Positions 1 to 7,499 of a stretch of 12,417 bases of DNA are shown piece after piece (position 1 is the stretch's first letter; the number at the start of each line of letters is the position of its first letter). Location: contig NW_019174156.1 in assembly GCF_001642475.1 (NCBI RefSeq), positions 1-12,417 on the forward strand, read 5' to 3'. The stretch is from Fonsecaea monophora (lineage: Eukaryota; Ascomycota; Eurotiomycetes; Chaetothyriales; Herpotrichiellaceae). The notes under the pieces are model-generated. The model was not told the origin of the DNA and searched no databases. It was given only the letters and a program-made list of their open reading frames with translations. A program made the translations under genes and the position numbers.

Positions 1-525
1 TTAGGCGTTCTAATACGAGGTCGGCCTTATCTAGACTAAATATTAGGATATCGTCTATAAATGCGATATAGACCTCGTCTAAGAGACTCTTAAGAGCCTT
101 ATTAATATAGGCTTAAAATAATACTAGTACGTTTATTAACCTAAAGGATATAACTAGATATTTAAAGTACCCGTATTACGTACGAAACGTAGTCTTCTAG
201 CGGTCTTCTTCCGCTATAGATATACGATAATAAGCGTCCTTTAGATCTAGCTTCGTATATACCTTAACTCTAACGAGTTAATCTAGGATCTTAAGAATAA
301 GAGGTAAGGAGTATTAATTCTTTTTTATTACTTAATTTAACCTACGATAGTCGATATAGAGTTATAGGCTACTATCCTTCTTAAGTATAAATAAGATTAG
401 AGCGCCTACTCTAGACTTACTAGGCTAAATCTATCCTCGACTTATTACGGTCTTAATATATTCATATAGGACTCGTAGTTCTTTTATACTTAAAGAGTAT
501 ATAGGCCTATAAGACGCTATCTACC
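1..525 (-). other. reverse transcriptase domain, copy 1 (partial)
   Basis: The minus strand carries the ordered Ty3/gypsy RT blocks: RPIYSLS, then a stretch ending ALILFILKKDSS (family VPKKDGS), YIDYRRLN, LDLKDAYYRI, the YLVISFRL block (family YLVMPFGL) and FIDDILIFS. The two Asp codons of the catalytic YxDD-type motif are intact at 50-55, and the Asp of the LDLKDAY block is also kept. The domain is cut by the window edge 16 codons after DDILIFS. Confidence 0.93.
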
Positions 526-1019
526 CTTCTTTAAGTAGAATAAAGTACCTTACCTTTATCTAAGAAGGAGCTAGGTCTTCGTCTAGGTCTTTAAATACCG
601 TAGCGAACTTTATAAACTACGACGATAATTAGAGCTCTTACGTAAGTCTCGTAAGCGTAACGGTTATACCTCTTTACTCCTTTAAGAGGGCTAGCTATAT
701 CTAGAGAAGGTTAATAATAGTATCCTTCGCCTTCTTTAAGAGTCTCTTAACGCCTACTATTAATATCTACGGTTTAGGTACGTCTTAATAATACTACGTA
801 CTTAATTCCTAGTTAATATCTAGATTAACCTCCTTTAGTTAGTTATAGTTTAGGATAAGGTTATACTTTATAAGCTTAACCGCTAGATATCGGTATTTCT
901 TTATCTTAACTATCTTAAGGGCGTCCTTAACCTAAGTATCGACCTAGTACTTACTATAAACTTCTAGCGGTTATCCGCCTATAGTTCGTACGCCTCTCTC
1001 CGTCCTTTCGCTAGGTAGA

Positions 1020-1135
1020 CGTTACTCTACCGCCCGGAAGTAAGATACGAAACTCTTCTCCGTCCCGCTATTAAGTAGCGCGCGGGCCTTCTAAGCTCCT
1101 ATAGAAGTATAGATTTCTACGTTTATAACTAGTAC
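1020..1135 (-). other. retropepsin-like protease domain, catalytic Asp lost
   Basis: After the Gag tail comes a beta-rich stretch followed by ALLNSGTEKSFVS, which matches the active-site loop of Ty3/gypsy aspartic proteases (family consensus LLDSGA.xSFVS). The catalytic Asp codon (1070-1072) reads AAT (Asn). The preceding base is T, so GAT to AAT is a RIP change on the other strand (TG to TA). The enzyme would cut the Gag-Pol polyprotein; this copy could not. Confidence 0.8.
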
Positions 1136-1318
1136 TTAGTTATTTCCCTAGCCTAGTTTCTAGGACTTTAAGATTTTTACTAGATCTAGATCTAGCGCCG
1201 CTACGGCGCCTAGTAGACTAGGTCCTATTTTTTTTAGCTTTTTCTTATCCTTATTCTTCCCTACGTCGCCCGTACGCTTCGCCTACGTTACGGCGGCGGT
1301 TATAGGTTTAGGACGTAG

Positions 1319-1360
1319 ATAATTCTTTTTATTATATCCTCGCTAACCGTAAGCGTAGTA
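1319..1360 (-). other. Gag zinc knuckle with all four metal ligands turned to Tyr
   Basis: Minus-strand codons read YYAYGQRGYNKKNY if the one stop is taken as former Gln. Tyr sits at each position of the C-x2-C-x4-H-x4-C nucleocapsid knuckle. TGC/TGT to TAC/TAT and CAC/CAT to TAC/TAT are single RIP changes. The knuckle binds the element's RNA in Gag; this copy could not hold zinc. Confidence 0.88.
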
Positions 1361-2552
1361 CTCCCCGCTAAAGATATTAAGTACGGCTCTTACCTAATAC
1401 TTCGCCTTTTTTATAGAGAAAGACGGTTCTTAGTCGCGCTTCGTCTACGGTTCTTAAGTTAATCGTCGAGAGGTCTAGCGCGTTATCGACTAGACTTACC
1501 TACTTAAACTTATAGGCGTAGAGTTCGCTAACCGCGTACGCTCCGCTTACCTTTCCTTTAAGACTACTATTTCGAGCCTCTATACTAAAGCGAGGACCTA
1601 GGCTCGCGACGTAATAGTCTTAAGGTTCCGCTAAACTACGTCTCGTAGGTAAGGCGCTAGAGCGTAGAATAGTACTTAGCTCTTTCTCTTATCCTCGATA
1701 AGAGAGTCGACTTTATCCTCTAATAGTATTATTTTATATATTAAGTCTTTAATCGATTATAATACGACTTACTTAAGGATTCCTAGCTTTTTAAGTACTT
1801 CTCCCTTACGGACGTTAATATCTTCGATTATATCCTTATATTACGAGATAAAGAGGTCCTATATTAACGAGATAGGGTTTCCTTTCCGCCGATCTCGTCG
1901 TTATTTATTAAGGACGCGGCTCTCGAGATAATTAACTACGGTCTAGATATACTATAACTAGTCTAGGACTACGTTACTCGTTAGCGACTTAAAGATCGTC
2001 TATTAATTACTATTAAAGACGTAGAGTTATTATATAAACTTACTTATAAAGAGTTTAAGCTTAACTATATATATTACTCTTTATAGTTCGTCGCGATCTT
2101 TATCTAGAGATAAATTACGATAGAGTCGCTTATAAGTTAATAACGAGATATCTTCTATCTTCGCGTATACCGTAGGAGTTTCTTCTACGACCTCCGCCTC
2201 TATCGCTTTAATCTTAAGTCTTAATCTTTATCTCTTAAGAGTATCTACTAGTAGGGCTCTTTTCCGGAGAAGCGCTTATAACTCTAAGTCCGCCTCGAAG
2301 TTTATATTTAATTCTTCTATTACGAGTATTACGCGACTTAACTACGATTCGCGGTCGTCGTCTATATCCCCTTCTTCGTCGAAGATAAGATTATTTTATA
2401 TTATAAGTTTCGTTAAGCTCCTCGTAGTAGGTTATAACGGTCCTCCCTCTATATAAGGCTCCTAATAAGTCGCCCTCTTAGGCGCTATCGTACCGCGTAC
2501 GACGCGCCGGGACGTCGCTCCCTCCGACCGATCTTAAGGGATACTTTAAGAA

Positions 2553-2741
2553 TGTTAGGAACGGCTTATAGAGATAGGTAGAGGGTAGCGATAGGTATAG
2601 ATAGATATAGGTATTTCTTAATAGTATATCTTAACTAAAACTTAAAGTATAAGGGAAGGAAGCTTCCCCTAGGCGGTAAGTATACGGTACTTAAATAATA
2701 AGGGGTTATCACGTATAGGTTATACTTAGCGGTTCGTAATA
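2553..2741 (-). repeat. 5' LTR of chromovirus copy 1 (189 bp)
   Basis: It matches 5211-5399 over its full length of 189 bp. On the plus strand it begins TGTTAGGAAC and ends GTTCGTAATA (originally GTTCGTAACA), so the ends are inverted repeats with the retroviral TG...CA rule. The left TG has survived RIP; the right CA has become TA. The interior contains a GA/TA-rich tract of short GATAG/GGTAT words. On the minus strand the coding frame starts just inside it. Confidence 0.88.
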
Positions 2742-3163
2742 ACTAGCTAGGATTACCACTGACTAAGTGACATCCTATTTAGAACCACGACCTTCCGATT
2801 CAACGTCTAATCCGGCCCGCACAGTGTAGGGGTCAAGTATCTGAACTCTTCGACTACCATTTCTCCGGAATTAGCGGCATTAACGAGAGCAGTCTGAGAA
2901 GACTCCCACCCAGTCCTCAGGAAAGGCATATTCCAGCGGCGCCACGCGGACCTAGAGAACAATTCGAAGGAGGCTAGGTAAATGTTACGAACACCTACGT
3001 GATACTAGATACTTAACTTAGGCTACTTACTAAGGAATTAGGCCGCTAGTCAAGTAACTAACTTATTATATATATATAGTAAGAGAGATTATACTTATTA
3101 ACCTTAAAGGCCTCTTTAAGCGTTAACATCTTTATTTACAGGCTAGTTATTTATTATATTAAT
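2742..3163. other. RIP-free island between transposons
   Basis: CA and TG return abruptly at 2742 (for example CCACTGACTAAGTGACATCC), in contrast to both flanking elements. Bases 2742-2980 look like single-copy or old coding DNA; 2980-3163 is more AT-rich and includes a short TA repeat near 3065-3080. No copy of this stretch occurs elsewhere in the window. Apart from the minus-strand reading frame listed separately I see no feature in it. Confidence 0.6.
2807..3004 (-). pseudogene. short unidentified reading frame in the RIP-free island
   Basis: An open frame of about 65 codons ends at TAG (2807-2809). The first ATG in frame leaves 42 residues, beginning MPFLRTGWESSQ and ending CGPD. The composition is protein-like (Trp, acidic and small residues mixed, a GEMVVEEFRYL stretch) and it is not broken by RIP-type stops, unlike everything around it. 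I do not recognise the family. It could be the last exon or relic of a host gene, a fragment of an older repeat, or chance; length alone does not exclude chance. No signal peptide or membrane segment is evident. Confidence 0.3.
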
Positions 3164-3452
3164 TGTTAGAAAGGTTATGGGGATCCTTAGGGGTCATAAC
3201 TCTAGTTGTAAAAGTCTTATTTATTCTATCTATCTAAGAGAGAGAGGAGTGTCCTTATATAGGCGCTAGGTGGCGATAAATAGAAGACAGAAGAAATCCC
3301 TCGAATCGCTATTAGTAAGCGATGACGTCAGTAGTTAATAACCTAGTTATGTAACCTAGTACTAGGCCTAAATAGGCATCTAGTACCCTAATTATCACGT
3401 GATATAGCGCTAAGCCTAATTAGGCTATTCGCTTATATCCTGATATTCTACA
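3164..3452 (-). repeat. family D LTR, minus orientation (289 bp)
   Basis: On the plus strand it begins TGTTAGAAAG and ends ATTCTACA. Its reverse complement aligns along its length with 3484-3742 and with 12214-12417: shared words include the start TGTRGAATATC, TTAGCGCT, CACGTG, ATCGCTTACTAATAGCGATTC, a TATA box and CTCTCTTAGATAG. CA/TG content is near normal. No matching 5-bp target duplication is seen (TTAAT on the left, CTTTA on the right), so it may not be a simple solo LTR. A palindromic TGACGTCA (3323-3330, ATF/CREB-type site) occurs only in this copy. Confidence 0.75.
3254..3261 (-). promoter_or_regulatory. TATA box of the minus-oriented D LTR
   Basis: The minus strand reads CCTATATAAGGACACTCCTC, a TATA box followed by a CT-rich run, as in the U3/R junction of LTR promoters and in fungal promoters. 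The same arrangement occurs in both other D copies. Confidence 0.55.
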
Positions 3453-3483
3453 CTTTATAAATATAAAGATACTAGATTAACGG
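3453..3483. other. 31-bp spacer between head-to-head D LTRs
   Basis: The spacer contains CTTTATA-AA-TATAAAG (3453-3468), a small perfect palindrome with a 2-base centre. It lies exactly between the two outer LTR ends, so it is the symmetry centre of a roughly 580-bp inverted repeat. Confidence 0.6.
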
Positions 3484-3742
3484 TGTGGAATATCGCTATC
3501 TAGGCCTCTTACCTAATTAGGTTTAGCGCTAGGCACGTGACTTGATTACGTGGCTAGGTGGCTTAGCTAGGTAAGATAACTAGATAGTGTAGCCACTTAC
3601 ATCATCGCTTACTAATAGCGATTCGATGGGTTTCTCTTATCTTCTAACTATCGCCACTCGTTACCTATATAAGGATACTTCTCTCCCCTCTCTTAGATAG
3701 TTAAGTTTACTAAGTCTTCTATAGTTAAATAGTTAATCCCTA
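3484..3742 (+). repeat. family D LTR, plus orientation, cut by element A
   Basis: It starts TGTGGAATATC, the same terminus as the copy at 12214, although the two have unrelated sequence on their left; that fixes the element edge. It stays alignable to the reverse complement of 3164-3452 up to ...GTTAATCCC, where about 30 bp of the 289-bp repeat are missing because element A begins at 3743. It carries CACGTG (3534-3539), shared by all three D copies, and a TATA box. CA/TG content is normal up to 3742 and collapses right after. Confidence 0.8.
3665..3674 (+). promoter_or_regulatory. TATA box of the plus-oriented D LTR
   Basis: CTATATAAGG is followed by ACTTCTCTCCCCTCTC, a CT-rich tract at the distance expected for a fungal transcription start. 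Transcripts would run into element A, whose reading frame is on the opposite strand. Confidence 0.55.
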
Positions 3743-3980
3743 TATTATAAGATACTTTATACGTAAGGTATTATAGTAAACCTAAAGTAGTTTACTTAGT
3801 AATATATTAGTAGAGCGATATATTAAAGACGAAACTAAGAGTATAGTACGCGAGACTATATATACAGTATATAACTAAAGAAACTTAATAATTTATAAAC
3901 GAAGTTAACTACGAAGGAGAACTATAAAAAACTATCTTTACTATATAAAAGGAGATTCGTAGATACTCTATAGTAATCTA

Positions 3981-4094
3981 TACTACTCTATTATAGTCCT
4001 TAATAGAGTATATAGTCTATTATTCTCGTATTTCGTAATACTCTATATCGCTTTATACTACTCTATCGTAGTCCTTAATAAAGTATATAGTCTA
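3981..4094. repeat. two 39-bp direct repeats with internal hairpin
   Basis: Units at 3981-4019 and 4056-4094 are spaced 75 bp apart. In the first, TACTCTATTA (3984-3993) and TAATAGAGTA (4001-4010) form a perfect 10-bp inverted repeat around a 7-base loop. Diverged versions of both units occur in element C (around 11100-11140 and 11155-11195). Confidence 0.65.
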
Positions 4095-4113
4095 ATACTA
4101 TTCTAGATCTAAC

Positions 4114-4118
4114 CCTTC
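4114..4118. repeat. target site duplication, left copy (CCTTC)
   Basis: CCTTC directly precedes the solo LTR and is repeated at 4542-4546. The unoccupied site is seen in element C at 11213-11217, flanked the same way (C-CCTTC-CTTAG). Confidence 0.9.
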
Positions 4119-4541
4119 TATTACGAGATGCTCTATACGTGAGGTATCCTTAGTAAACCCGAAGTAGTTTACTTAATGATATAGTAGTAGAACGATATAG
4201 TAGAGATAAAACTAAGAGTATAGTATACGGTACTATACGTAAAGTAATTAACTAAGAGAAACTCGATTATTTATAAACGAGGTTAACTACGCTTTCTAAA
4301 GAAGCGGACTTAACTAACTATATACTCTAGGTAGGTTTCCTATCTAAGTAAGTCTAGGTATTATATTATTATAAGCGTTATAAGTCCTTAGCGTATAATA
4401 ATACTCTATATATAATAGTATATCTCCTATTTTAGTTATTACGTATCCTAAGTTAGCCTTATTAACTAGGCTACCCTTTATCTCGCTTAACTTTCCCTAC
4501 CCTACGTTCCTAGGTAGCCGTATAAAGGTCGGTTCGTAACA
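4119..4541 (+). mobile_element. solo LTR (423 bp) inserted in element A
   Basis: The segment begins TATTACGAG and ends GTTCGTAACA, so its ends are inverted repeats of the TGTTACG...CGTAACA type. It is flanked by identical CCTTC on both sides, and element C shows the intact target sequence. This is the footprint left when two LTRs of an inserted element recombine. The first 175 or so bases resemble the ends of A and C, the rest does not, so it belongs to a related family. A few TG sites survive near the left end (GATGCTC, CGTGAGG, AATGATA); the rest is RIP-depleted. Strand is arbitrary for a solo LTR. Confidence 0.88.
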
Positions 4542-4546
4542 CCTTC
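4542..4546. repeat. target site duplication, right copy (CCTTC)
   Basis: Follows the last base of the solo LTR and pairs with 4114-4118. Confidence 0.9.
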
Positions 4547-5210
4547 CTTAGTACTTTTATATACTTTATCCTTTAAATCTTCTATAATCTATTATTCTAC
4601 CTCTGTACGAGTCTCTCTCCTAGTTAGGTTATAATACTTCTCCTTCTTTAGTTTATTTATTATCCGTAATATACTTAAGGTAAGTATATTCTCCTCCTAT
4701 TTTAGTTTTCTTCTATTTTCCTTCTTCTCTAAATATATTAACTACTCGTTAACTATATCGTCTAGTAGATTCCTCTCTAAAATCGCTTAGCGCCTCTATC
4801 TTACTTTAAAAATTAATATTCTTAATATTCTCGCTATAACTTTCTATTCTTAATATCTTCGCTTAGATTCTATCTACGTTATTTACCGAAGTTACGCGCG
4901 ATATTCTTATTATATTAGAAAAAACATCCTCTATAGCGGTACTTTCTTAAATATTAAATTTAAGAGTTTAGAGCGCCGTAAAAACGAACTTCATTAAAAG
5001 TCCGTAGACTTCCGTACTTAACTCTCTTAATTAGTATATTAAATTCTAGACGCTTAATAATAATATAACTTCGTTAAGCGATAGCTTAAAAATATTCTAT
5101 TTAAGTAAAGTAAAATAGTTAATCGTAAAGCTTACCTTTTAGATAAGTTAGACTCCGTTAAGCTAGGATAATCTCTAGCTCTTATATTTAATAACCTCTT
5201 CTTAGATAAT
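4547..5210 (-). pseudogene. unidentified reading frame of element A (partial)
   Basis: Minus-strand frame of about 220 codons, collinear and in the same frame as the longer version in element C (11177-12213). Stops are TAA/TAG at positions where the other copy also has a stop or where Gln/Trp fits. Near the C-terminal end it is rich in Lys, Arg and Glu (for example NIFRE, KEGEVL, RGRIIDYRRFKG). Its N-terminal part is missing because chromovirus copy 2 starts at 5211, and its last codons lie beyond the solo LTR. I do not recognise the protein; no RT, integrase or zinc-knuckle motif is visible. Confidence 0.6.
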
Positions 5211-5399
5211 TATTAGGAACGGCCTATAGAGATAGGTAGAGGGTAGCGATAGATATAGGTAGGTATAGGTATTCCTTAATAGTATATCTTAACTAAAACT
5301 TAAAGTATAAGGGAAGAAAGCTTCCCTTAGGTAGTAAGTATATAATACTTAAATAATAAGAAGTTATTATATATAAGTAATACTTAATAGTTCGTAATA
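5211..5399 (-). repeat. 3' LTR of chromovirus copy 2 (189 bp)
   Basis: Full-length match to 2553-2741, same length. It begins TATTAGGAAC and ends GTTCGTAATA, both ends RIP-converted from TG and CA. Flanks ATAAT and ATTAT do not match as a target duplication, which, with the adjacent polypurine tract, shows this is a 3' LTR attached to an internal region and not a solo LTR. Confidence 0.9.
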
Positions 5400-5403
5400 A
5401 TTA

Positions 5404-5413
5404 TCCCCTCTTT
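5404..5413 (-). other. polypurine tract
   Basis: The minus strand reads AAAGAGGGGA, four bases before the 3' LTR. This is the plus-strand DNA primer site expected just upstream of a 3' LTR and supports the element's orientation. Confidence 0.75.
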
Positions 5414-7198
5414 AAGCTTCTCGTCCTTAAGAAGTTTTTAAAGATCTCCCTCCCGCGTACCGTAGACGTCTCGTATACTCGTATAATTTTTATAGTATCT
5501 TAAGGGTCGGGTATAGTCCGTAGTTATTTAACCTCGTCGTCGTATCCTCTATTTACGCTCTATAAATGTAGATTAATTAATTCTTATAGTAGTAGGCCTA
5601 TCCTTAAGCGGCGTCCTTATACTCTTAAGAGTATTCTATAAGTAGGCCTTATACCGTTCGTATCTCCGTACTATTAAAGGGATAACTACATACGTATAGT
5701 ATACGAGCCGTACTTAACTATAATTAATATAAGTCTAGTAGACCTTACCGTCGTATCGTACTAGTAGCCCTTTATTATTATTTTCCTTTCGTTTTCGTTT
5801 TCTCTTCCTTCTTCCTTCTTATCTATAATAACTATAATAATAACTACTATATAAGTACTTTTCCCCTTCGTTCCGTATACGAAACGTATATATTAATAAT
5901 TAGTAAAGCTTTTTACTCTCGTACTCTCTTATTAAAGTAAGTTCTAACGATCCTTAATGAATTCGTATATAAGGAGGCCGCGGCTAATATTTATATCGTA
6001 ATCTCTATAATTTAAGCTCTTCTCTTACTTCTCTAATAGTATATACTACGGTAACTATTACGGTCCGCGTACTAACCGTTATAGTATCTACTACCGTTAC
6101 TACCTTTACTACCTCTATCGCTAACCGCTCCGCGACCTTAGTCGCTACCGGTAGTAGAGCTAAGGATCCTAAGGATAACCGTCCTCTATAGCGCCCCTAT
6201 AAGTCCTATAATTCGCATACGGTTCGCTATTAGCTTAAAATATAATCCCTAACGATACGCCCTTTACTCCTTCTCTCTTTAAGCGGATTAAGACGGCGAA
6301 GGTTAAGAACTCCTACTACTACCGCTATCTATATCGTCTACGAGTCGTAGATAATATAGTAAAGCGGGAGATTAAATATATTTTTATAATTAAGACGGAT
6401 CGTCGTTCTATTAATTACTCTTACTATAGTAAGAGTAAGTACGATAGTCGCTTAAGCTATATACTAGTAAGTCTTATACGGTCTATATACGTTCCGTAAG
6501 TTAATAATTTTAGATTCCTTCTTCGCTCGTCTCGCGCGCGAATAGCTTATAAGTCGCTAACCTCGCTTACGTAAGGGGCGAGGATAGCGCGCCTACCGTT
6601 ACCGTTATCTAACGCGAGGCGGATACTATTAACGTCGAGCTCCGGCTTATCGAGATTAACGTAGCTCGTAAGTTAGCGGGTAGTCTTACTATTAAAGACC
6701 GTATATATTTCGCCCGCGGTTTTAGTATAGGTACTATAAGTACTAGCGGCGGCTAGCTTAAACTCCTTTTAGCCTACCTTATTAACGCTATACGGGCCGC
6801 GGTTAACTCCTACTAGGAGGTAATATATACCGTACGCTTCCTATACTCTATTCGTATACTAATAATTTTAGAATAACTTAGAGGCTCGAGTATAACCTAA
6901 CGAGGATTTAGGCTCCGATACGGAGTAAGCTCCCTACGAGTAGTTAATTAAGTATTAAGGAGGCATCGCCCTTAAGTTATGTACGTTCCGTATACGCTTT
7001 AACTTAAGCTTTCTTAGGAGAATCGGAGTTTTATACCGTAGTAGATTCGCCTCCGAGCGTTAGAGCGTAAGCTAACTATTTATTAATTTATATAGGTATT
7101 TTTTACCTTACTTATATAAGACGTAAGAGATCTACGCGCGAGTCGTTATAGCCTTAATTATTAAAAATAATAATTTATTCTCTACTTCTATACTTATT
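5414..7198. other. 1.8-kb extra region between pol and 3' LTR
   Basis: This stretch lies between the end of the chromodomain and the polypurine tract, where simple fungal chromoviruses have little. It is RIP-saturated like the rest of the element. A plus-strand pyrimidine-rich block (about 5771-5825) stands out. From about 6000 to 6990 the plus strand shows coding-like stretches in more than one frame, listed separately. I see no coding frame continuing from pol on the minus strand after the FH motif at about 7203. It could be a long 3' untranslated region, a captured gene, or an antisense gene. Confidence 0.6.
6281..6990 (+). pseudogene. possible antisense gene, Cys-rich N-terminal part (uncertain)
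   Basis: The plus strand, opposite to pol, has protein-like frames broken mainly by RIP-type stops. From 6281 one frame reads a Lys/Arg-rich stretch with Tyr pairs at CxxC-like spacing (SYYYRYLYRLRVV, then NYSYYSKSKYDS); if Tyr stands for former Cys/His this could be a zinc-binding module. From about 6514 to 6980 the next frame is better (EADTINVELRLIEINVARK, then YFARGFSIGT and LAYLINAIRAAVNSY), with five internal stops plus a terminal one in roughly 155 codons. Joining the two needs a frameshift or intron. A Thr/Ser/Ala-rich frame also runs upstream (6000-6200). The pyrimidine block at 5771-5825 would be placed like a fungal CT-rich promoter. Family unknown; chance is not excluded. Confidence 0.35.
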
Positions 7199-7370
7199 CT
7201 TAATGAAATTTATCTAACTTCTCCTATACGTTCTATAGGTACTCCTTAAGCTCTTAATTATCGTAGGCCTCGCTAAACCTCTTCTATTAAATATAGTATT
7301 CTAGTCTTCCTTATCGTTCTCTTATAACGAGGATTTACTTAACTTTCTATTCCTCCTTATCGTCGATATT
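7199..7370 (-). other. C-terminal chromodomain
   Basis: After a YRRP stretch the frame reads NIDDKEE, a stop at former Trp, KVK, IL, then GRLEYYI, two stops in the place of the Trp-Lys pair, KRFSEAYDN, a stop where the Trp of DSWEP belongs, and finally EKLDKFH. This matches the chromodomain pattern (EYLVKWKGY...DSWEP..L..A...L.EF). The aromatic cage Trp positions are RIP stops. It lies in a different frame from the integrase, one base apart, with the switch near 7421-7426. The domain binds methylated histone tails and directs chromovirus insertion to heterochromatin. Confidence 0.85.
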
Positions 7371-7499
7371 AATTAACTTAGGAGTTTCTCTTCTAGGCCG
7401 TCTATAATATATATATAGTAGGGATATATAATATAGAGTATAGTTAACTATACTTCTTAAGTAAGTCTAATCTATAGATATTCCTTCTAATATATTTTA

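Larger units (their letters stand above)
1..2540 (-). pseudogene. gag-protease-reverse transcriptase polyprotein, dead
   Basis: One continuous minus-strand frame of about 845 codons starts within about 20 bases of the 5' LTR and runs off the left edge. It holds, in order, a charged Gag region with helical, coiled-coil-like stretches, a zinc knuckle (1319-1360), a retropepsin-type protease (about 1020-1135) and Ty3/gypsy RT (about 525 to 1). In-frame stops are almost all TAA or TAG where Gln or Trp is expected, as RIP produces; I saw no frameshift here. A single frame for Gag and Pol is common in fungal chromoviruses. No ATG start can be named because RIP turns ATG into ATA. The closeness of the frame to the LTR leaves little room for a primer binding site, and I could not recognise one. 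Confidence 0.9.
1..2741 (-). mobile_element. Ty3/gypsy chromovirus copy 1, 5' half (RIP-mutated)
   Basis: Left part of an LTR retrotransposon read on the minus strand, so its 5' LTR is at the right end (2553-2741) and the element leaves the window at base 1 inside reverse transcriptase. The first 1195 bases match 9666-10860 at a constant offset of 9665, differing mostly by transitions. In the whole stretch I find only four CA or TG dinucleotides (62, 473, 2553, 2710), so RIP is essentially complete. The sequence to its right (2742 on) has normal CA/TG content, marking a sharp edge. A 5-bp target duplication cannot be tested because the other end lies outside the window. Confidence 0.92.
3743..4118. 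repeat. terminal region of element A (LTR-like)
   Basis: Homologous to 10862-11217. It starts TATTATAAGATAC (compare TATTACGAGATGC at 4119), so an original TGTTAYRAG end is likely. The inner edge is not clear: no TAACA-type end is seen before the coding region, and the minus-strand reading frame appears to run into this segment. It contains a 75-bp-period tandem repeat. Confidence 0.6.
3743..5210 (-). mobile_element. element A (family A/C), truncated and interrupted
   Basis: It matches 10862-11884 from its first base; the left neighbours of the two copies differ, so 3743 is a true element edge. Orientation is given as minus because the only reading frame is on that strand. The copy is interrupted by a solo LTR (4119-4541) and stops at 5210, exactly where chromovirus copy 2 begins; the C copy continues past this point (11885-12213). 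RIP is near saturation. The first 185 or so bases are also shared with the solo LTR, which argues that A/C is an LTR element whose terminal repeat starts TGTTA(C/T)(G/A)AG. Confidence 0.75.

Noticed and set aside
2542..2552. Primer binding site next to the 5' LTR of copy 1
   Set aside because: The bases after the LTR on the minus strand (TTCTTAAAGTATCCC) match no tRNA 3' end that I know, nor the start of the LTR; RIP may have hidden it, so no call is made.
3065..3080. TA repeat as a possible microsatellite or origin
   Set aside because: Only a few units long, in AT-rich DNA; nothing else supports a function.
2983..3128. Possible small LTR: TGTTACGAAC start resembling the chromovirus LTR and a GTTAACA end
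   Set aside because: Flanks (GTAAA and TCTTT) show no target duplication, the rest does not align with any LTR in the window, and the end was chosen only by its last bases.
5206..5404. Segment 5211-5399 as a solo LTR with ATAAT/ATTAT as target duplication
   Set aside because: The middle base differs by an A/T transversion that RIP cannot cause, and a polypurine tract plus pol lie on its right, so it is a 3' LTR.
5771..5825. Pyrimidine-rich block as a second polypurine tract or a simple repeat
   Set aside because: It is 370 bases from the LTR and irregular in sequence; the tract at 5404-5413 is in the right place. It is mentioned only as a possible promoter block.
5957..6001. ATG at 5957 as a start for an antisense gene
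   Set aside because: Its frame closes after 14 codons and is not the frame of the better coding-like stretches; survival of this ATG fits the general sparing of ATG/CAT.
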